A stretch of 50,627 bases of DNA from Saprospiraceae bacterium (GTDB lineage: Bacteria > Bacteroidota > Bacteroidia > Chitinophagales > Saprospiraceae). Under the pieces are notes generated by a model that saw nothing but the letters and a program-made list of their open reading frames with translations, ran no database searches and was not told where the DNA came from. The stretch spans positions 1-50,627 of the forward strand of contig JAHDCG010000014.1 in assembly GCA_020629965.1 (NCBI GenBank), in the 5' to 3' direction. Shown here in pieces: positions 6,827 through 15,294 of this stretch; within the stretch, counting starts at the first letter, position 1; each line of letters opens with the position of its first letter. A program made the translations under genes and the position numbers.

Positions 6827-9049
6827 ATGCGCTTCCTGTTATTTTTCGTACTCTTTAATCTTATTTCATCACAAATATTTGCTCAAAACGAAGACAGCGA
6901 CCGACCCAAAATCGGACTCGTCCTCGCGGGCGGCGGTGCCAAAGGATTGGCGGAAGTCGGGGTGATTAAAGTCTTGGAAGAAGCCGGCATTCGCCCTGAT
7001 TATATCACGGGAACGAGTATCGGCAGTATTGTCGGCGGTCTGTACGCGAGCGGTTATTCGGTCGATGATTTGTACGAACTGGCGCAGGAAGTCGATTGGA
7101 ATTACTATTTCAACGACGACATCGAACGCTATAATTTTCCGGTCACGGAGCGCAGCGCAAACGACAAGTATCTGTTGAATTTTCCGATTGAAAAAGGTAA
7201 AATCGAACTGCCGAAAGGCGCGGTTATCGGTACGAAAATTTCGCTCTTGCTGTCGCGCCTGACTTTAGATGTACACGAGTGCACGGATTTTGACAAACTC
7301 GATATCCCGTTCCGCGCGATTGCGACGGACTTTTCTACGGGCGAAGCGGTCGTACTCGACGAAGGCTGTCTGCCCGACGCGATGCGGGCGAGCATGAGCA
7401 TTCCGTCGGTTTTCGAGCCGGTCAAAATGAACGGTCGCCTGCTCATCGACGGTGCCTCGGCGCGCAATATGCCCGTGCAGGACGTCATCGACATGGGCGC
7501 GGATATTGTGATTGCCGTGGACATCGGCGGACCGCTCTTTCAAGACGAAGAACTTTCCACCGCACTCGACGTGATGGTGCAGGCGGGCAGCTACATCATT
7601 TTTCAGGAAAATCAAAAACAGCGCGAACTCGCGGATTTTCTCATCGAACCCGACGTAGGGAAAATCAGTCCGCTCGATTTTGACCAAGCCGACACTTTAT
7701 TGGCGCGGGGTGAAAGGGCGGCACGGGCGGCATTACCGCAAATTTTAGAGAAAATAAAACCGCGTAATTTGCCCGCAAGACCGGGCGTAAAAAATACCGA
7801 ACGGGTAAAATTGAACGCCGTCGAAATCGAACATGAGGACGTGCGACAGTACAAGGTCGTGCGCAATATCTTACAACTTGCCGTCGGCGAAACGTACAGC
7901 GTGCGCCACATCGAGCGCAGAATGCAGATACTGCTCGGCAGTCAATTTGTGCGCAATGTGCGCTACCGGCTGTTGCCCGAGGGCAACGGCGGTTACAAAC
8001 TCGTCGTGCAGTCCGACTACCAATCCGGCGACTTCGTGCGCGTCGGTCTGAATTACGACAGCGACCTCAAAGCGGGCATTCTGCTCAACGGAACGCTGCG
8101 GAACAAACTATTGCGCGGCTCGAAATTGAGCGTCGATATGCGCGTTTCCGAAAATCCGGCCATTCTGTTGAATTATTCCATGCAAACCGCCGCCGTGCGT
8201 CCTGCGCTCGGGGTTAATCTCGGTGCCAAAGCCCACTTCTATCCCGGTCGAATATTCTCTGACGGGGAGTTGGTCGATGCCTTCGATTTGCACCACTACG
8301 AGACACGATTAGACCTTTTTTCGGATGTGCGCAACCGTTGGCTGTTCAGTGTGGGCGCGGGCCGGGAAAGGTACGTGCAGTCCCTCGAATTTATCGACCC
8401 GGACTCCGAAAGTCTGCGCCTCAGTCAGTGGAATTTATACTTCGATATGCGCCGCGATTCTTACGACCGGTTGCATTTTCCACGTGCGGGTTCGACTGCT
8501 TCCTTTTCCGCTAAGTTTTCGTTCGGCGGTAATTTGCGGCAATTTCAAAACGATACCACACTCATCAACTCGGACATCAACGGCTTGGTGCGTACCTATT
8601 TCAACCGTATTTTCCCGATTAGTGAAAAATTTACGGCGGAGTGGGGCATTGACGGCGGTATTTCCGCTTACGCCGACAATAGTTTTCTCAACCTTTTCTA
8701 TCTCGGGCGCAGCATTCCCTATGAGAGCAATTTTGTGGAATTTGCGGGTTTTGAATACATGGAAAGACCCGCGACCGCTTACGTTTTTTCGACGGTCAAA
8801 CTGCGCTTTGAACCCAAAACCAATATTTTTACCACTCTCATCGCAAATTACGGGATGTACGACGTGCAGGATTTTCTGCGGGCGAGCGACGTCGGTATGA
8901 CCATGGCGAATGCACAGCGCGACTATATGTTCGGTGCAGGTTTGCAGTTAGGATTGCTGACGCCCGTCGGTCCGATGAAATTCGACGCGCAGTATAATTT
9001 TATGACGGAAAGGGTAAATGTGGCTTTGCATTTGGGGTATTATTTTTAG
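6827..9049 (+). CDS. patatin-like phospholipase with POTRA and outer-membrane barrel (PlpD type)
   Basis: The 740-residue product has a signal peptide (about residues 1-19). The patatin domain follows directly: oxyanion loop GGGAKG (35-40), nucleophile Ser64 in GTSIGS, and catalytic Asp208 in IDGAS, which form the Ser-Asp dyad. Residues about 325-405 look like a POTRA-type module (VEIEHEDVRQYKVVRNILQL...). The remaining 330 residues are a 16-strand BamA/Omp85-like barrel ending in Phe (HLGYYF), the outer-membrane assembly signature. This architecture is the type V(d)-like autotransporter lipase PlpD. I infer a surface- or periplasm-facing lipase. Confidence 0.94.
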   Translation: MRFLLFFVLFNLISSQIFAQNEDSDRPKIGLVLAGGGAKGLAEVGVIKVLEEAGIRPDYITGTSIGSIVGGLYASGYSVDDLYELAQEVDWNYYFNDDIERYNFPVTERSANDKYLLNFPIEKGKIELPKGAVIGTKISLLLSRLTLDVHECTDFDKLDIPFRAIATDFSTGEAVVLDEGCLPDAMRASMSIPSVFEPVKMNGRLLIDGASARNMPVQDVIDMGADIVIAVDIGGPLFQDEELSTALDVMVQAGSYIIFQENQKQRELADFLIEPDVGKISPLDFDQADTLLARGERAARAALPQILEKIKPRNLPARPGVKNTERVKLNAVEIEHEDVRQYKVVRNILQLAVGETYSVRHIERRMQILLGSQFVRNVRYRLLPEGNGGYKLVVQSDYQSGDFVRVGLNYDSDLKAGILLNGTLRNKLLRGSKLSVDMRVSENPAILLNYSMQTAAVRPALGVNLGAKAHFYPGRIFSDGELVDAFDLHHYETRLDLFSDVRNRWLFSVGAGRERYVQSLEFIDPDSESLRLSQWNLYFDMRRDSYDRLHFPRAGSTASFSAKFSFGGNLRQFQNDTTLINSDINGLVRTYFNRIFPISEKFTAEWGIDGGISAYADNSFLNLFYLGRSIPYESNFVEFAGFEYMERPATAYVFSTVKLRFEPKTNIFTTLIANYGMYDVQDFLRASDVGMTMANAQRDYMFGAGLQLGLLTPVGPMKFDAQYNFMTERVNVALHLGYYF

Positions 9050-9176
9050 AAAAGAATGTCTCTGCTTGTAACTATCCGCTCGTCCCTCTTTACTCGCCGC
9101 TAAAAAAAAAATTATGCAAATTCCCGATTTTTTCCGACCTTCCCCCGTCATTTGAGAAGAAAAACTAACAAAGCGT

Positions 9177-10916
9177 ATGAGTTTTCAAATAATTAAGCAG
9201 CCGACCGTTTACGATGCCGTCATTGTAGGGTCGGGTGCCGGCGGCGGTATGGCTGCCAAAGTGCTGTCGGATGCGGGTTTGAAAGTCGCCGTCATCGAGG
9301 CGGGACCGGATTTCGACCCGGCAGACCCCAAAACGATGACGCAGATGAAATGGGCTTGGCAGTCGCCGCGACGCGGGGCGGGCACGACGCGCTACTTCGG
9401 CGAGTACGATATGTGTTACGGCGGCTGGGAATTGGAAGGCGAGCCTTATACGCAGAAAAACGGTTCGCAATTCGATTGGTTTCGGGGCAGAATGCTGGGC
9501 GGGCGCACTAATCACTGGGGGCGTATTTCGTTGCGTTTCGGACCGAAAGATTTCAAAAAATACGACCAAGACGGCTTGAGCCCGAATTGGCCGATAGGCT
9601 ACGAAGATGTCAAACCCTACTACGACAAAGTCGATAAACTCATCGGTGTATTCGGTACCAAAGAAGGCATTTACAACGAGCCGGACGGCTATTTTTTGCC
9701 GCCGCCCAAGCCGCGTTTGCACGAATTGTACATCGACCGAGCGAATAAAAAAACGGGTATTCTCACCATTCCGTCGCGGCTTTCCGTCGTGACGAAGCGC
9801 ATTAACAAAGAACGCGGCGTTTGCTTTTATTGCGGACAATGCAACCGCAGTTGTAAGGCTTACGCGGATTTTTCGTCGAGCAGTTGTCTGATAAAACCCG
9901 CCGTCGGCACGGGCAATACCGAGGTGTTTACCAATGCGATGGCGCGCGAAGTCATCACGGACAAAAACGGCAGAGCCAAAGCGGTTTCTTACGTCAACAA
10001 AATCGACGGTAACGAATATCAGGTGCGCGGCAGAACGGTCATTTTGGCGGCGTCTGCCTGTGAGTCGGCGCGGCTGTTGCTCAATTCCAAATCGACGGCA
10101 CACCCCGACGGTCTCGGCAACGGCAGCGGCGTGGTCGGTAAATACCTGCACGACTCGACGGGGGCTTCGCGGGCGGCTTTTATCCCGTCATTGATGGACA
10201 GAGAAAAGTATAACGAAGACGGTGTGGGCGGTCTGCACCTCTACTCACCGTGGTGGTTGGACAACAAAAAACTGGATTTTGCGCGCGGCTATCACATCGA
10301 ATATTGGGGCGGAATGAGCATGCCGCTGTACGGTTTCGGCTTCGGTCTGGAGACGATAAACGGACTTTTTCCCGATGTGCAGGGCAACCCGCAGCGGGCG
10401 GGCGGCTACGGCAAATCTTATAAAAACGATATGCGCCGCGCTTACGGAGCGGTGTTGGGCTTCGGCGGCAGAGGGGAAAGCGTGCCGCGTGAGTCGAATT
10501 ATTGTGAAATCGATCCCGATAAAGTCGATAAATTCGGTATTCCGGTGCTGCGTTTTAATTACAAATGGTCAGACCAGGAACGCAATCAGGCAAAGCACAT
10601 GCACAACCGTTTTGAGGAAATCATCGACGCGCTCGGCGGTGTTGCGCTCGGTGAAAAACCCGGTGCCGACCGCGATTACGGTCTCGAAAATCCGGGGCGC
10701 ATCATTCACGAAGTCGGCACGACGCGCATGGGCGACGACAAGCAAACTTCCGTGCTCAATCGCTACAATCAGGCGCACGAAGTCGATAATCTTTTTGTGA
10801 TGGACGGCGGGCCTTTTGTTTCACAAGCGGATAAAAATCCGACGTGGACGATTATGGCTCTGGCGTGGCGGGCTTCGGAATATTTGGCGAGTGAGATGAA
10901 GAAGGGGAATATTTAG
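9177..10916 (+). CDS. GMC-family FAD oxidoreductase, Fe-S containing (dehydrogenase large subunit)
   Basis: The 579-residue product has an FAD-binding Rossmann start (YDAVIVGSGAGGG, GxGxxG at 18-23, then VAVIEAG), the GMC N-terminal region (GRMLGGRTNHWG), and the C-terminal catalytic region with HEVGTTRMGDD and NPTWTIMALAWRASEYL. A Cys cluster C216-x2-C219-x2-C222-x3-C226 (CFYCGQCNRSC) resembles the Fe-S site of membrane-bound FAD sugar dehydrogenases. The substrate is probably a sugar or sugar alcohol, with electrons passed onward rather than to oxygen. There is no signal peptide, so export would depend on the exported small subunit gene that follows. Confidence 0.92.
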   Translation: MSFQIIKQPTVYDAVIVGSGAGGGMAAKVLSDAGLKVAVIEAGPDFDPADPKTMTQMKWAWQSPRRGAGTTRYFGEYDMCYGGWELEGEPYTQKNGSQFDWFRGRMLGGRTNHWGRISLRFGPKDFKKYDQDGLSPNWPIGYEDVKPYYDKVDKLIGVFGTKEGIYNEPDGYFLPPPKPRLHELYIDRANKKTGILTIPSRLSVVTKRINKERGVCFYCGQCNRSCKAYADFSSSSCLIKPAVGTGNTEVFTNAMAREVITDKNGRAKAVSYVNKIDGNEYQVRGRTVILAASACESARLLLNSKSTAHPDGLGNGSGVVGKYLHDSTGASRAAFIPSLMDREKYNEDGVGGLHLYSPWWLDNKKLDFARGYHIEYWGGMSMPLYGFGFGLETINGLFPDVQGNPQRAGGYGKSYKNDMRRAYGAVLGFGGRGESVPRESNYCEIDPDKVDKFGIPVLRFNYKWSDQERNQAKHMHNRFEEIIDALGGVALGEKPGADRDYGLENPGRIIHEVGTTRMGDDKQTSVLNRYNQAHEVDNLFVMDGGPFVSQADKNPTWTIMALAWRASEYLASEMKKGNI

Positions 10917-10927
10917 GGAAGGTTTGA

Positions 10928-10967
10928 GTGGTTTGATAGTTGTTGGAGTGGTTTGATAGTTGTTTGA
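10928..10967 (+). repeat. two tandem 20-bp units between dehydrogenase subunit genes
   Basis: GTGGTTTGATAGTTGTTGGA (10928-10947) is followed directly by a copy differing at one position (10948-10967). It is G/T-rich on the coding strand and begins 12 bp after the stop codon at 10916. Confidence 0.75.
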
Positions 10968-11074
10968 ATGTTTTCTCATTTTTTGTACCGGTTTTGTAAA
11001 GATGCGGAAACACGCCTCTCTTTTTTAGTGAAATTTTGTGATTGTACAGATATTGACTTCCCTTGATTCGGAAA

Positions 11075-11118
11075 AGGTACGAGGTACTTATTTTTTGTAA
11101 GGAAAGTACCCCGTATCT
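11075..11118 (-). repeat. inverted-repeat element, copy A
   Basis: The 15-bp arms AGGTACGAGGTACTT (11075-11089) and AAGTACCCCGTATCT (11104-11118) are imperfect reverse complements (two mismatches) around a 14-bp centre. The same arms occur at 25473-25554 and 39721-39791. Relative to those copies this one is inverted and has a shorter centre. Confidence 0.75.
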
Positions 11119-11166
11119 AAGCAAAACGCCTTTCTCTTTTTTGCGAAATTTTAAATTTAAAACAAG

Positions 11167-11892
11167 ATGAACAGAAGAAATACGATAAAAACTTTGCTCG
11201 CGGGCACGGCTGCGGTCGGACTTACCGCCGCCGGCTGCAAGACCGAAAACGGCGCAGCGGAACAAAACCCGGCACCGGTCAGTGAGTTTCGCGCGCCGCA
11301 CACCGACGCCGGACAAACGCCCGAAGAGCGCGAGCGCGATGCGAAAATCTTCGCCGAAGAGCCGTTTTTTACGCCGCACGAAGCAGCAACGGTAGCGGTT
11401 TTGGCGGATTTAATTATTCCCGCCGATGAAAACGGGCCGAGTGCGACGGAGACGGGCGTGACGGATTTTATCGACTTTATGATGTATGATTTGCCGCAAA
11501 ACCAACTGCCGATGCGCGGCGGTCTGAAGTGGTTGGATTATCACTGCGTGGAAAATCACGAGTCGGCGTTTAAAGATTTGCCGACGGAAAAGCAGACGGC
11601 GGTGTTGGATTTAATCGCCTACCCCGACGAGGTAAAACCCGAACACGCGCCCGGCGAAAAGTTCTTTACGCTGCTGCGAAACATGGTAACGACGGGCTAT
11701 TTTACTTCGGAGGCGGGCACAAAAGATGTCGGCTACGCGGGCAATTATGCAAACTTTTGGGACGGAGTACCGGAGGCGGTTTTGGAAAAGCACGGCTTAG
11801 CTTACGATGAAAAGATGCTGCCGTTGTACATTACTTTGGAGGGGAGAGAGACGCAGGCGGGGTGGGATGAGGAGGGGAATTTGTTGGGGTGA
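11167..11892 (+). CDS. gluconate 2-dehydrogenase subunit 3 family lipoprotein
   Basis: The 241-residue product begins MNRRNTIKTLLAG, a Tat-like RR motif, and runs to a lipobox (LTAAGC, Cys23), so it is probably exported folded and lipidated. The body matches the subunit-3 family: FFTPHEAATVAVLADLIIP, then SATETGVTDFIDFM, and a C-terminal part with YFTSEAGTKDVGY. In characterised FAD sugar dehydrogenases this subunit carries the catalytic subunit through the Tat pathway. Its position after the GMC gene fits that role, although 250 bp of repeats now lie between the two. Confidence 0.9.
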   Translation: MNRRNTIKTLLAGTAAVGLTAAGCKTENGAAEQNPAPVSEFRAPHTDAGQTPEERERDAKIFAEEPFFTPHEAATVAVLADLIIPADENGPSATETGVTDFIDFMMYDLPQNQLPMRGGLKWLDYHCVENHESAFKDLPTEKQTAVLDLIAYPDEVKPEHAPGEKFFTLLRNMVTTGYFTSEAGTKDVGYAGNYANFWDGVPEAVLEKHGLAYDEKMLPLYITLEGRETQAGWDEEGNLLG

Positions 11893-11964
11893 GGGGGAGT
11901 TTGACGGAATGTAGGCATATACTTATTTTTTGCTTATGAGAACAACCGCTTTGGAGCGAATAAT

Positions 11965-13077
11965 TCACACCTCCCGCGTCCCTTCCTCAATTTCCAAGTA
12001 ATAAGCCGTCGGCTCCCAACCGAATTTCTCTCGGTAAGCCGCCGAGGTTTCCCGGACAAAGGCTTTACTGTTTGCTTTTTCTATCAAATTTATCGTGCAA
12101 CCGCCGAAGCCGCCGCCCATCATTCTTGCGCCCAAAATGTAGTCTTTATCGCGGGTCGCATCGACCATCCAATCCAATTCCGGGCAACTGATTTCGTATT
12201 TCCGGGACATGCCGGCGTGCGATTGATAGAGTAAATTCCCCAAAGTTTTCAGATTACCGTTTTCCAATGCCCGCACGGCGGCAAGCACGCGCGCATTTTC
12301 GGAAAGAATGTAGTGACAGCGGCGATAGACGACTTCGGAAAGCTCCGATTTTACCTTTTCGAGCATGGCAAAGTCCGCATCTCTCAATAATTTTACTTCG
12401 GGAAAATGCTTTTGCAGCACCGTGACTCCCGTTTCGCAGTCGCGGCGGCGGTCATTGTAGCCCGACTCGGCATTCGAGTGTTTGACGTTGCTGTTATAGA
12501 TTAAAATTTCGTAGTCGCCGAGTGTCAAAGGCAAATATTTATACTCTAAATCACGACAATCCAAGAAAACAGCCCGCTCTTTTTTACCCATCATGCTCGC
12601 AAATTGATCCATAATGCCGCACATCGTGCCGACGTAGTTGTGTTCCGCTTTTTGCGCAATTTCAATCAAAGTCATCTCATTGAAGCCGCAATCGAACAAT
12701 CGATTCAGCCCGTAGGCGACCGCACATTCGAGTGCCGCCGAGCTGCTCATGCCCGACCCAATCGGCACATTTCCCGAAAAAACAATGTCGATGCCGCGCA
12801 ACTCTGCGCCCCGTTTGCGCATTTCTTCAATGATACCGATAAGGTAATTTTCCCAGCTCGAACCTTTTGTCGTCTTTTCCGTCCAGTCGTAGTGTGCTTT
12901 TTCCCGCATATCGAGCGCATGAAAGTTGCAAACGGAAGCGGTGCCGTTAACCGTGATTTCGGCATTGACGTACTTATTGATTGCCGCCGGCAGTACAAAA
13001 CCGCCGTTGTAGTCGGTATGCTCACCGATAATGTTAATGCGTCCGGGAGAAGTTACTTTGATGGAATTTGCTTGCAT
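11965..13077 (-). CDS. galK: galactokinase
   Basis: The product phosphorylates galactose to galactose-1-phosphate with ATP (Leloir pathway, GHMP kinase superfamily). The three family motifs are present: the galactokinase signature GRINIIGEHTDYNGG near the N-terminus, the phosphate loop PIGSGMSSSAALE, and GARMMGGGFGGC near the C-terminus. I chose the ATG at 13077 (MQANSIKVTSPGR), giving 370 residues, because the in-frame extension to 13137 runs through a terminator-like hairpin and looks non-coding. No other Leloir gene lies nearby. The divergent Nudix-type regulator and the palindrome between the two genes suggest local control. Confidence 0.95.
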   Translation of the reverse strand: MQANSIKVTSPGRINIIGEHTDYNGGFVLPAAINKYVNAEITVNGTASVCNFHALDMREKAHYDWTEKTTKGSSWENYLIGIIEEMRKRGAELRGIDIVFSGNVPIGSGMSSSAALECAVAYGLNRLFDCGFNEMTLIEIAQKAEHNYVGTMCGIMDQFASMMGKKERAVFLDCRDLEYKYLPLTLGDYEILIYNSNVKHSNAESGYNDRRRDCETGVTVLQKHFPEVKLLRDADFAMLEKVKSELSEVVYRRCHYILSENARVLAAVRALENGNLKTLGNLLYQSHAGMSRKYEISCPELDWMVDATRDKDYILGARMMGGGFGGCTINLIEKANSKAFVRETSAAYREKFGWEPTAYYLEIEEGTREV

Positions 13078-13096
13078 CTCACTCGTTTTTGCGGAG

Positions 13097-13129
13097 AATA
13101 AAAAGCAGCGACTCAAGGCGAGCCGCTGC
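13097..13129 (-). terminator. terminator-like hairpin in the galK leader (possible attenuator)
   Basis: Read on the minus strand, stem GCAGCG/CGCTGC (13124-13129 with 13105-13110) with an inner GAG/CTC helix is followed by TTTTTATT (13104 to 13097), 20 bp before the galK ATG. No other minus-strand gene lies between here and 15477, so the hairpin would act on galK leader transcripts. Confidence 0.55.
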
Positions 13130-13147
13130 CAAACCAATGTGTTGTAT

Positions 13148-13180
13148 GAATAATAAGTGTAAAATTAACACTTATTATTC
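13148..13180. promoter_or_regulatory. long AT-rich palindrome between galK and the Nudix regulator (candidate operator)
   Basis: A perfect 13-bp inverted repeat, GAATAATAAGTGT (13148-13160) and ACACTTATTATTC (13168-13180) with a 7-bp centre, lies 71-103 bp upstream of galK in the divergent promoter region. There is no T-run, so it looks like a protein-binding site rather than a terminator. Confidence 0.65.
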
Positions 13181-13401
13181 GTAATGTCAAGTTTCTCAAC
13201 TATAATGAACATCTTTGCCGGAAATTGTGATGTAAAATCAGGGGGCAAGAATTGGTATGAGATGAAAGAGGAGAGCTGTTTGTCGTTCATAAAATTAGTA
13301 AGCATATCGGAAATTTACGCGAAAAATATTACGGAGAGGCAAAAAAAATACTGGTAGCTGCGGACTGTATTATCTTCGGATTTGACGGTCAGACCATCAA
13401 A

Positions 13402-14007
13402 TTGCTGCTGTTTAAACGCCGTATCGAGCCTTTCAAAGGTCAGTGGTCGCTCATCGGCAGTTTTGTACAGCCGCAGGAAAGCACGGAGGCGGCGGTGCGG
13501 CGGGTGCTGGCGGAGTCCACGGGGCTGACCGATATTTTTACGGATGAACTGGGCATTTACGGTGCTCCCGGGCGTGACCCGGGAGCGCGGGTAATTTCGC
13601 TCGGATACTATGCACTCATTCGTATCGACAGCGAAAATTTGCGGGACACGGCAACGCACGACGCGCGTTGGTTTGATACTAAAGATTTACCCGAGTTGAT
13701 TTTAGACCACAACCAAATGGTGGCGGACGCATTAAATAAATTACGGAGACGCGCCCGTTATCGTCCCGTCGGGTTTGAATTGCTGCCCGAAAAATTTACG
13801 CTGCCGCAACTGCGCCGCTTTTACGAAAGTATCTACGGGCGTAGTTTGGATCGAAGAAATTTCCGCAAGAAAATCTTATCTATGAGCATTTTGGAGAAAA
13901 CGGAAGAGAAGGATATGTCGGAGTCTCGCAAAGGAGCTTTTTTGTACCGTTTTATCAAAGAAAAATACGATGCGATGACCGAACGGGGGATAAATTTTGA
14001 AATATGA
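13402..14007 (+). CDS. Nudix-type transcriptional regulator (NrtR/AraR-like), start uncertain
   Basis: The product joins a degenerate Nudix domain to a winged-helix DNA-binding domain. The Nudix box region reads GSFVQPQESTEAAVRRVLAE, in which catalytic glutamates of the REUxEE motif are replaced (RRVLAES). This is typical of family members that sense sugars or nucleotides rather than hydrolyse them. The winged helix is at about residues 125-200 (FTLPQLRRFYESIYG, LDRRNFRKKIL). TTG 13402 is the only standard start codon in frame. The conserved first strand (VAADCIIFGFDG) is encoded upstream in the same open frame from about 13354, and the frame stays open back to 13261, so the true start is earlier and perhaps non-canonical. 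The gene is divergent from galK, which makes galK the likely target. Confidence 0.8.
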   Translation: MLLFKRRIEPFKGQWSLIGSFVQPQESTEAAVRRVLAESTGLTDIFTDELGIYGAPGRDPGARVISLGYYALIRIDSENLRDTATHDARWFDTKDLPELILDHNQMVADALNKLRRRARYRPVGFELLPEKFTLPQLRRFYESIYGRSLDRRNFRKKILSMSILEKTEEKDMSESRKGAFLYRFIKEKYDAMTERGINFEI

Positions 14008-14645
14008 TGTACAAACCGCTCTGATTAAGTTTTTTAAACGGCGGATTGTTTTCTCCTGAAAATATCGAACACAACGGTCGCAGAGTATTTATATGACTAT
14101 TTTTCTCTGAATACCGCCGTTTAATTTTTTTATGTTATTTTTGTGTGATATGATAGGGAATGCCTCGCATAAGTAAACCTCGACTTTTAATCCCTTCTTT
14201 CGTTTATCTTCTGAACATCGATTTTAAACGGAACAATATGAGTTCCGAATTTTTATACTTACACCGTTTTCGTTTGTACTGATTTTTCTATCGGATAAAA
14301 ATCTGCACAAAAATTTTGCAAGCGAAGCATCAAACCACAAAAATGACAGTAAACATCGGCTTTGCTGCGGTCAAACCACCGTAGTCCTCTCTCCTCTTTT
14401 TCTTTTCGTTATGTAACCTTCGGGGCTGAGAAATGCAGACCTCTCTTTGACCCGATATAACGATTTTCTCTCACAGTTTACATTTTAACCGGACGTCGAT
14501 AATGCACAATCGTGTCTTAAGCTTACTCTTCGTACAGAAACAAACAGAGTCTCCGCGTCACGTCGAGTCGAATTTATTCTGCTCGCCGGCGGCATTGATT
14601 TTTAAGAGACTTTCAGCACATCGGCGTCGTATTTCACAAGCAATC
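14008..14645. other. 638-bp AT-rich intergenic region
   Basis: No convincing gene is seen. It contains an 11-bp inverted repeat TTAAACGGCGG (14034-14044) and CCGCCGTTTAA (14114-14124), the second arm followed by a T-run, which could end the regulator transcript. There is also a TAnnTTTG-like box TATTTTTG at 14136-14143. A frame that would extend the LytTR protein upstream to 14502 shows no domain and is probably non-coding. Confidence 0.5.
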
Positions 14646-14996
14646 ATGAATTCCAATTTTAATACCAATTTGCAGAACTGTCTTTTTCTCAAAAGAAAAG
14701 ACGCTTACGAAAAAGTCAACATTTCCGATATACTGTACGTCGAGGCGGGCGGCAGTTCCCTCACAATCGTTACGCACTCTAAGCGACAGTACGTGCTGTC
14801 CATCAATTTGAAAAAATTTTCCATGCAGGTCATTAACAAAGATTTGGTGCGGGTACATCGGTCGTTTATCGTTAACCTTTCCCAAATCGACGCCGTGTGC
14901 GGCCGACTGCTGCGGGTAGGGGAGCGGCACATTCCGTACAGCGACAAATTCATTCCGCAAATCAGTCAGGTACTGCCCATGGTGCGCAATGTCTGA
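14646..14996 (+). CDS. LytTR-domain DNA-binding protein
   Basis: With the ATG at 14646 the product is 116 residues and consists almost only of a LytTR domain (about residues 18-105): VNISDILYVEAGGSSLTIVT, then LVRVHRSFIVNLSQIDAV, the family's hallmark F/VxRVHRSFIVN segment. There is no receiver domain or sensor. LytTR proteins bind direct-repeat sites upstream of secreted-peptide, bacteriocin and virulence genes. The next gene is a GG-leader peptide 300 bp away with its own promoter, a plausible target. A clear terminator stands about 40 bp after the stop, so the gene is its own unit. Confidence 0.88.
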   Translation: MNSNFNTNLQNCLFLKRKDAYEKVNISDILYVEAGGSSLTIVTHSKRQYVLSINLKKFSMQVINKDLVRVHRSFIVNLSQIDAVCGRLLRVGERHIPYSDKFIPQISQVLPMVRNV

Positions 14997-15033
14997 CCCG
15001 AATACTTTTATCCGCTCTTTAATATTCTTCTCG

Positions 15034-15067
15034 AAGCCCTTGTGCAACTCCGCACAGGGGCTTTTTT
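15034..15067 (+). terminator. intrinsic terminator of the LytTR gene
   Basis: A 12-bp stem (AAGCCCTTGTGC at 15034-15045 with GCACAGGGGCTT at 15052-15063, one G-T pair, 6-nt loop) is followed by TTTTTT. Confidence 0.9.
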
Positions 15068-15163
15068 CATGCATCGAAAAAGGCCTTACAAAGACAAAAG
15101 CCCCCTTCACAAAGAAAAACCGCCCCTTCACAAAGTAAAGTTTTTATACCCGAAATACCCCTC

Positions 15164-15171
15164 TATATTTG
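15164..15171 (+). promoter_or_regulatory. putative -7 promoter box (TATATTTG) of the GG-peptide gene
   Basis: TATATTTG matches TAnnTTTG exactly and stands about 124 bp before the ATG at 15295. A T-rich block (TTTTTA, 15141-15146) lies near the -33 position but has no clear TTG. Confidence 0.6.
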
Positions 15172-15214
15172 TGTCATAATTAGTTGGTAATCAGCCGATT
15201 AAAAACATTAAATC

Positions 15215-15252
15215 AACGAACGGAGAATTTTATGTTCCATAATTCTTTCGTT
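15215..15252 (+). promoter_or_regulatory. leader hairpin with an embedded short reading frame
   Basis: AACGAA (15215-15220) pairs with TTCGTT (15247-15252), and AGAATT (15224-15229) pairs with AATTCT (15241-15246), leaving a CGG bulge and an 11-nt loop. An ATG at 15232 in the loop opens a 10-codon frame (MFHNSFVQIT, stop at 15262-15264) upstream of the peptide gene. The role is unknown. Confidence 0.45.
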
Positions 15253-15294
15253 CAAATAACATAAATTTAATCAATTTTCCAAAATCATTTTGAC

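Noticed and set aside
13262-13357. Small ATG-initiated frame before the Nudix regulator as a separate gene
   Set aside because: It has 31 codons, overlaps the conserved Nudix frame and shows no coding character of its own. It is kept only as a possible frameshift partner.
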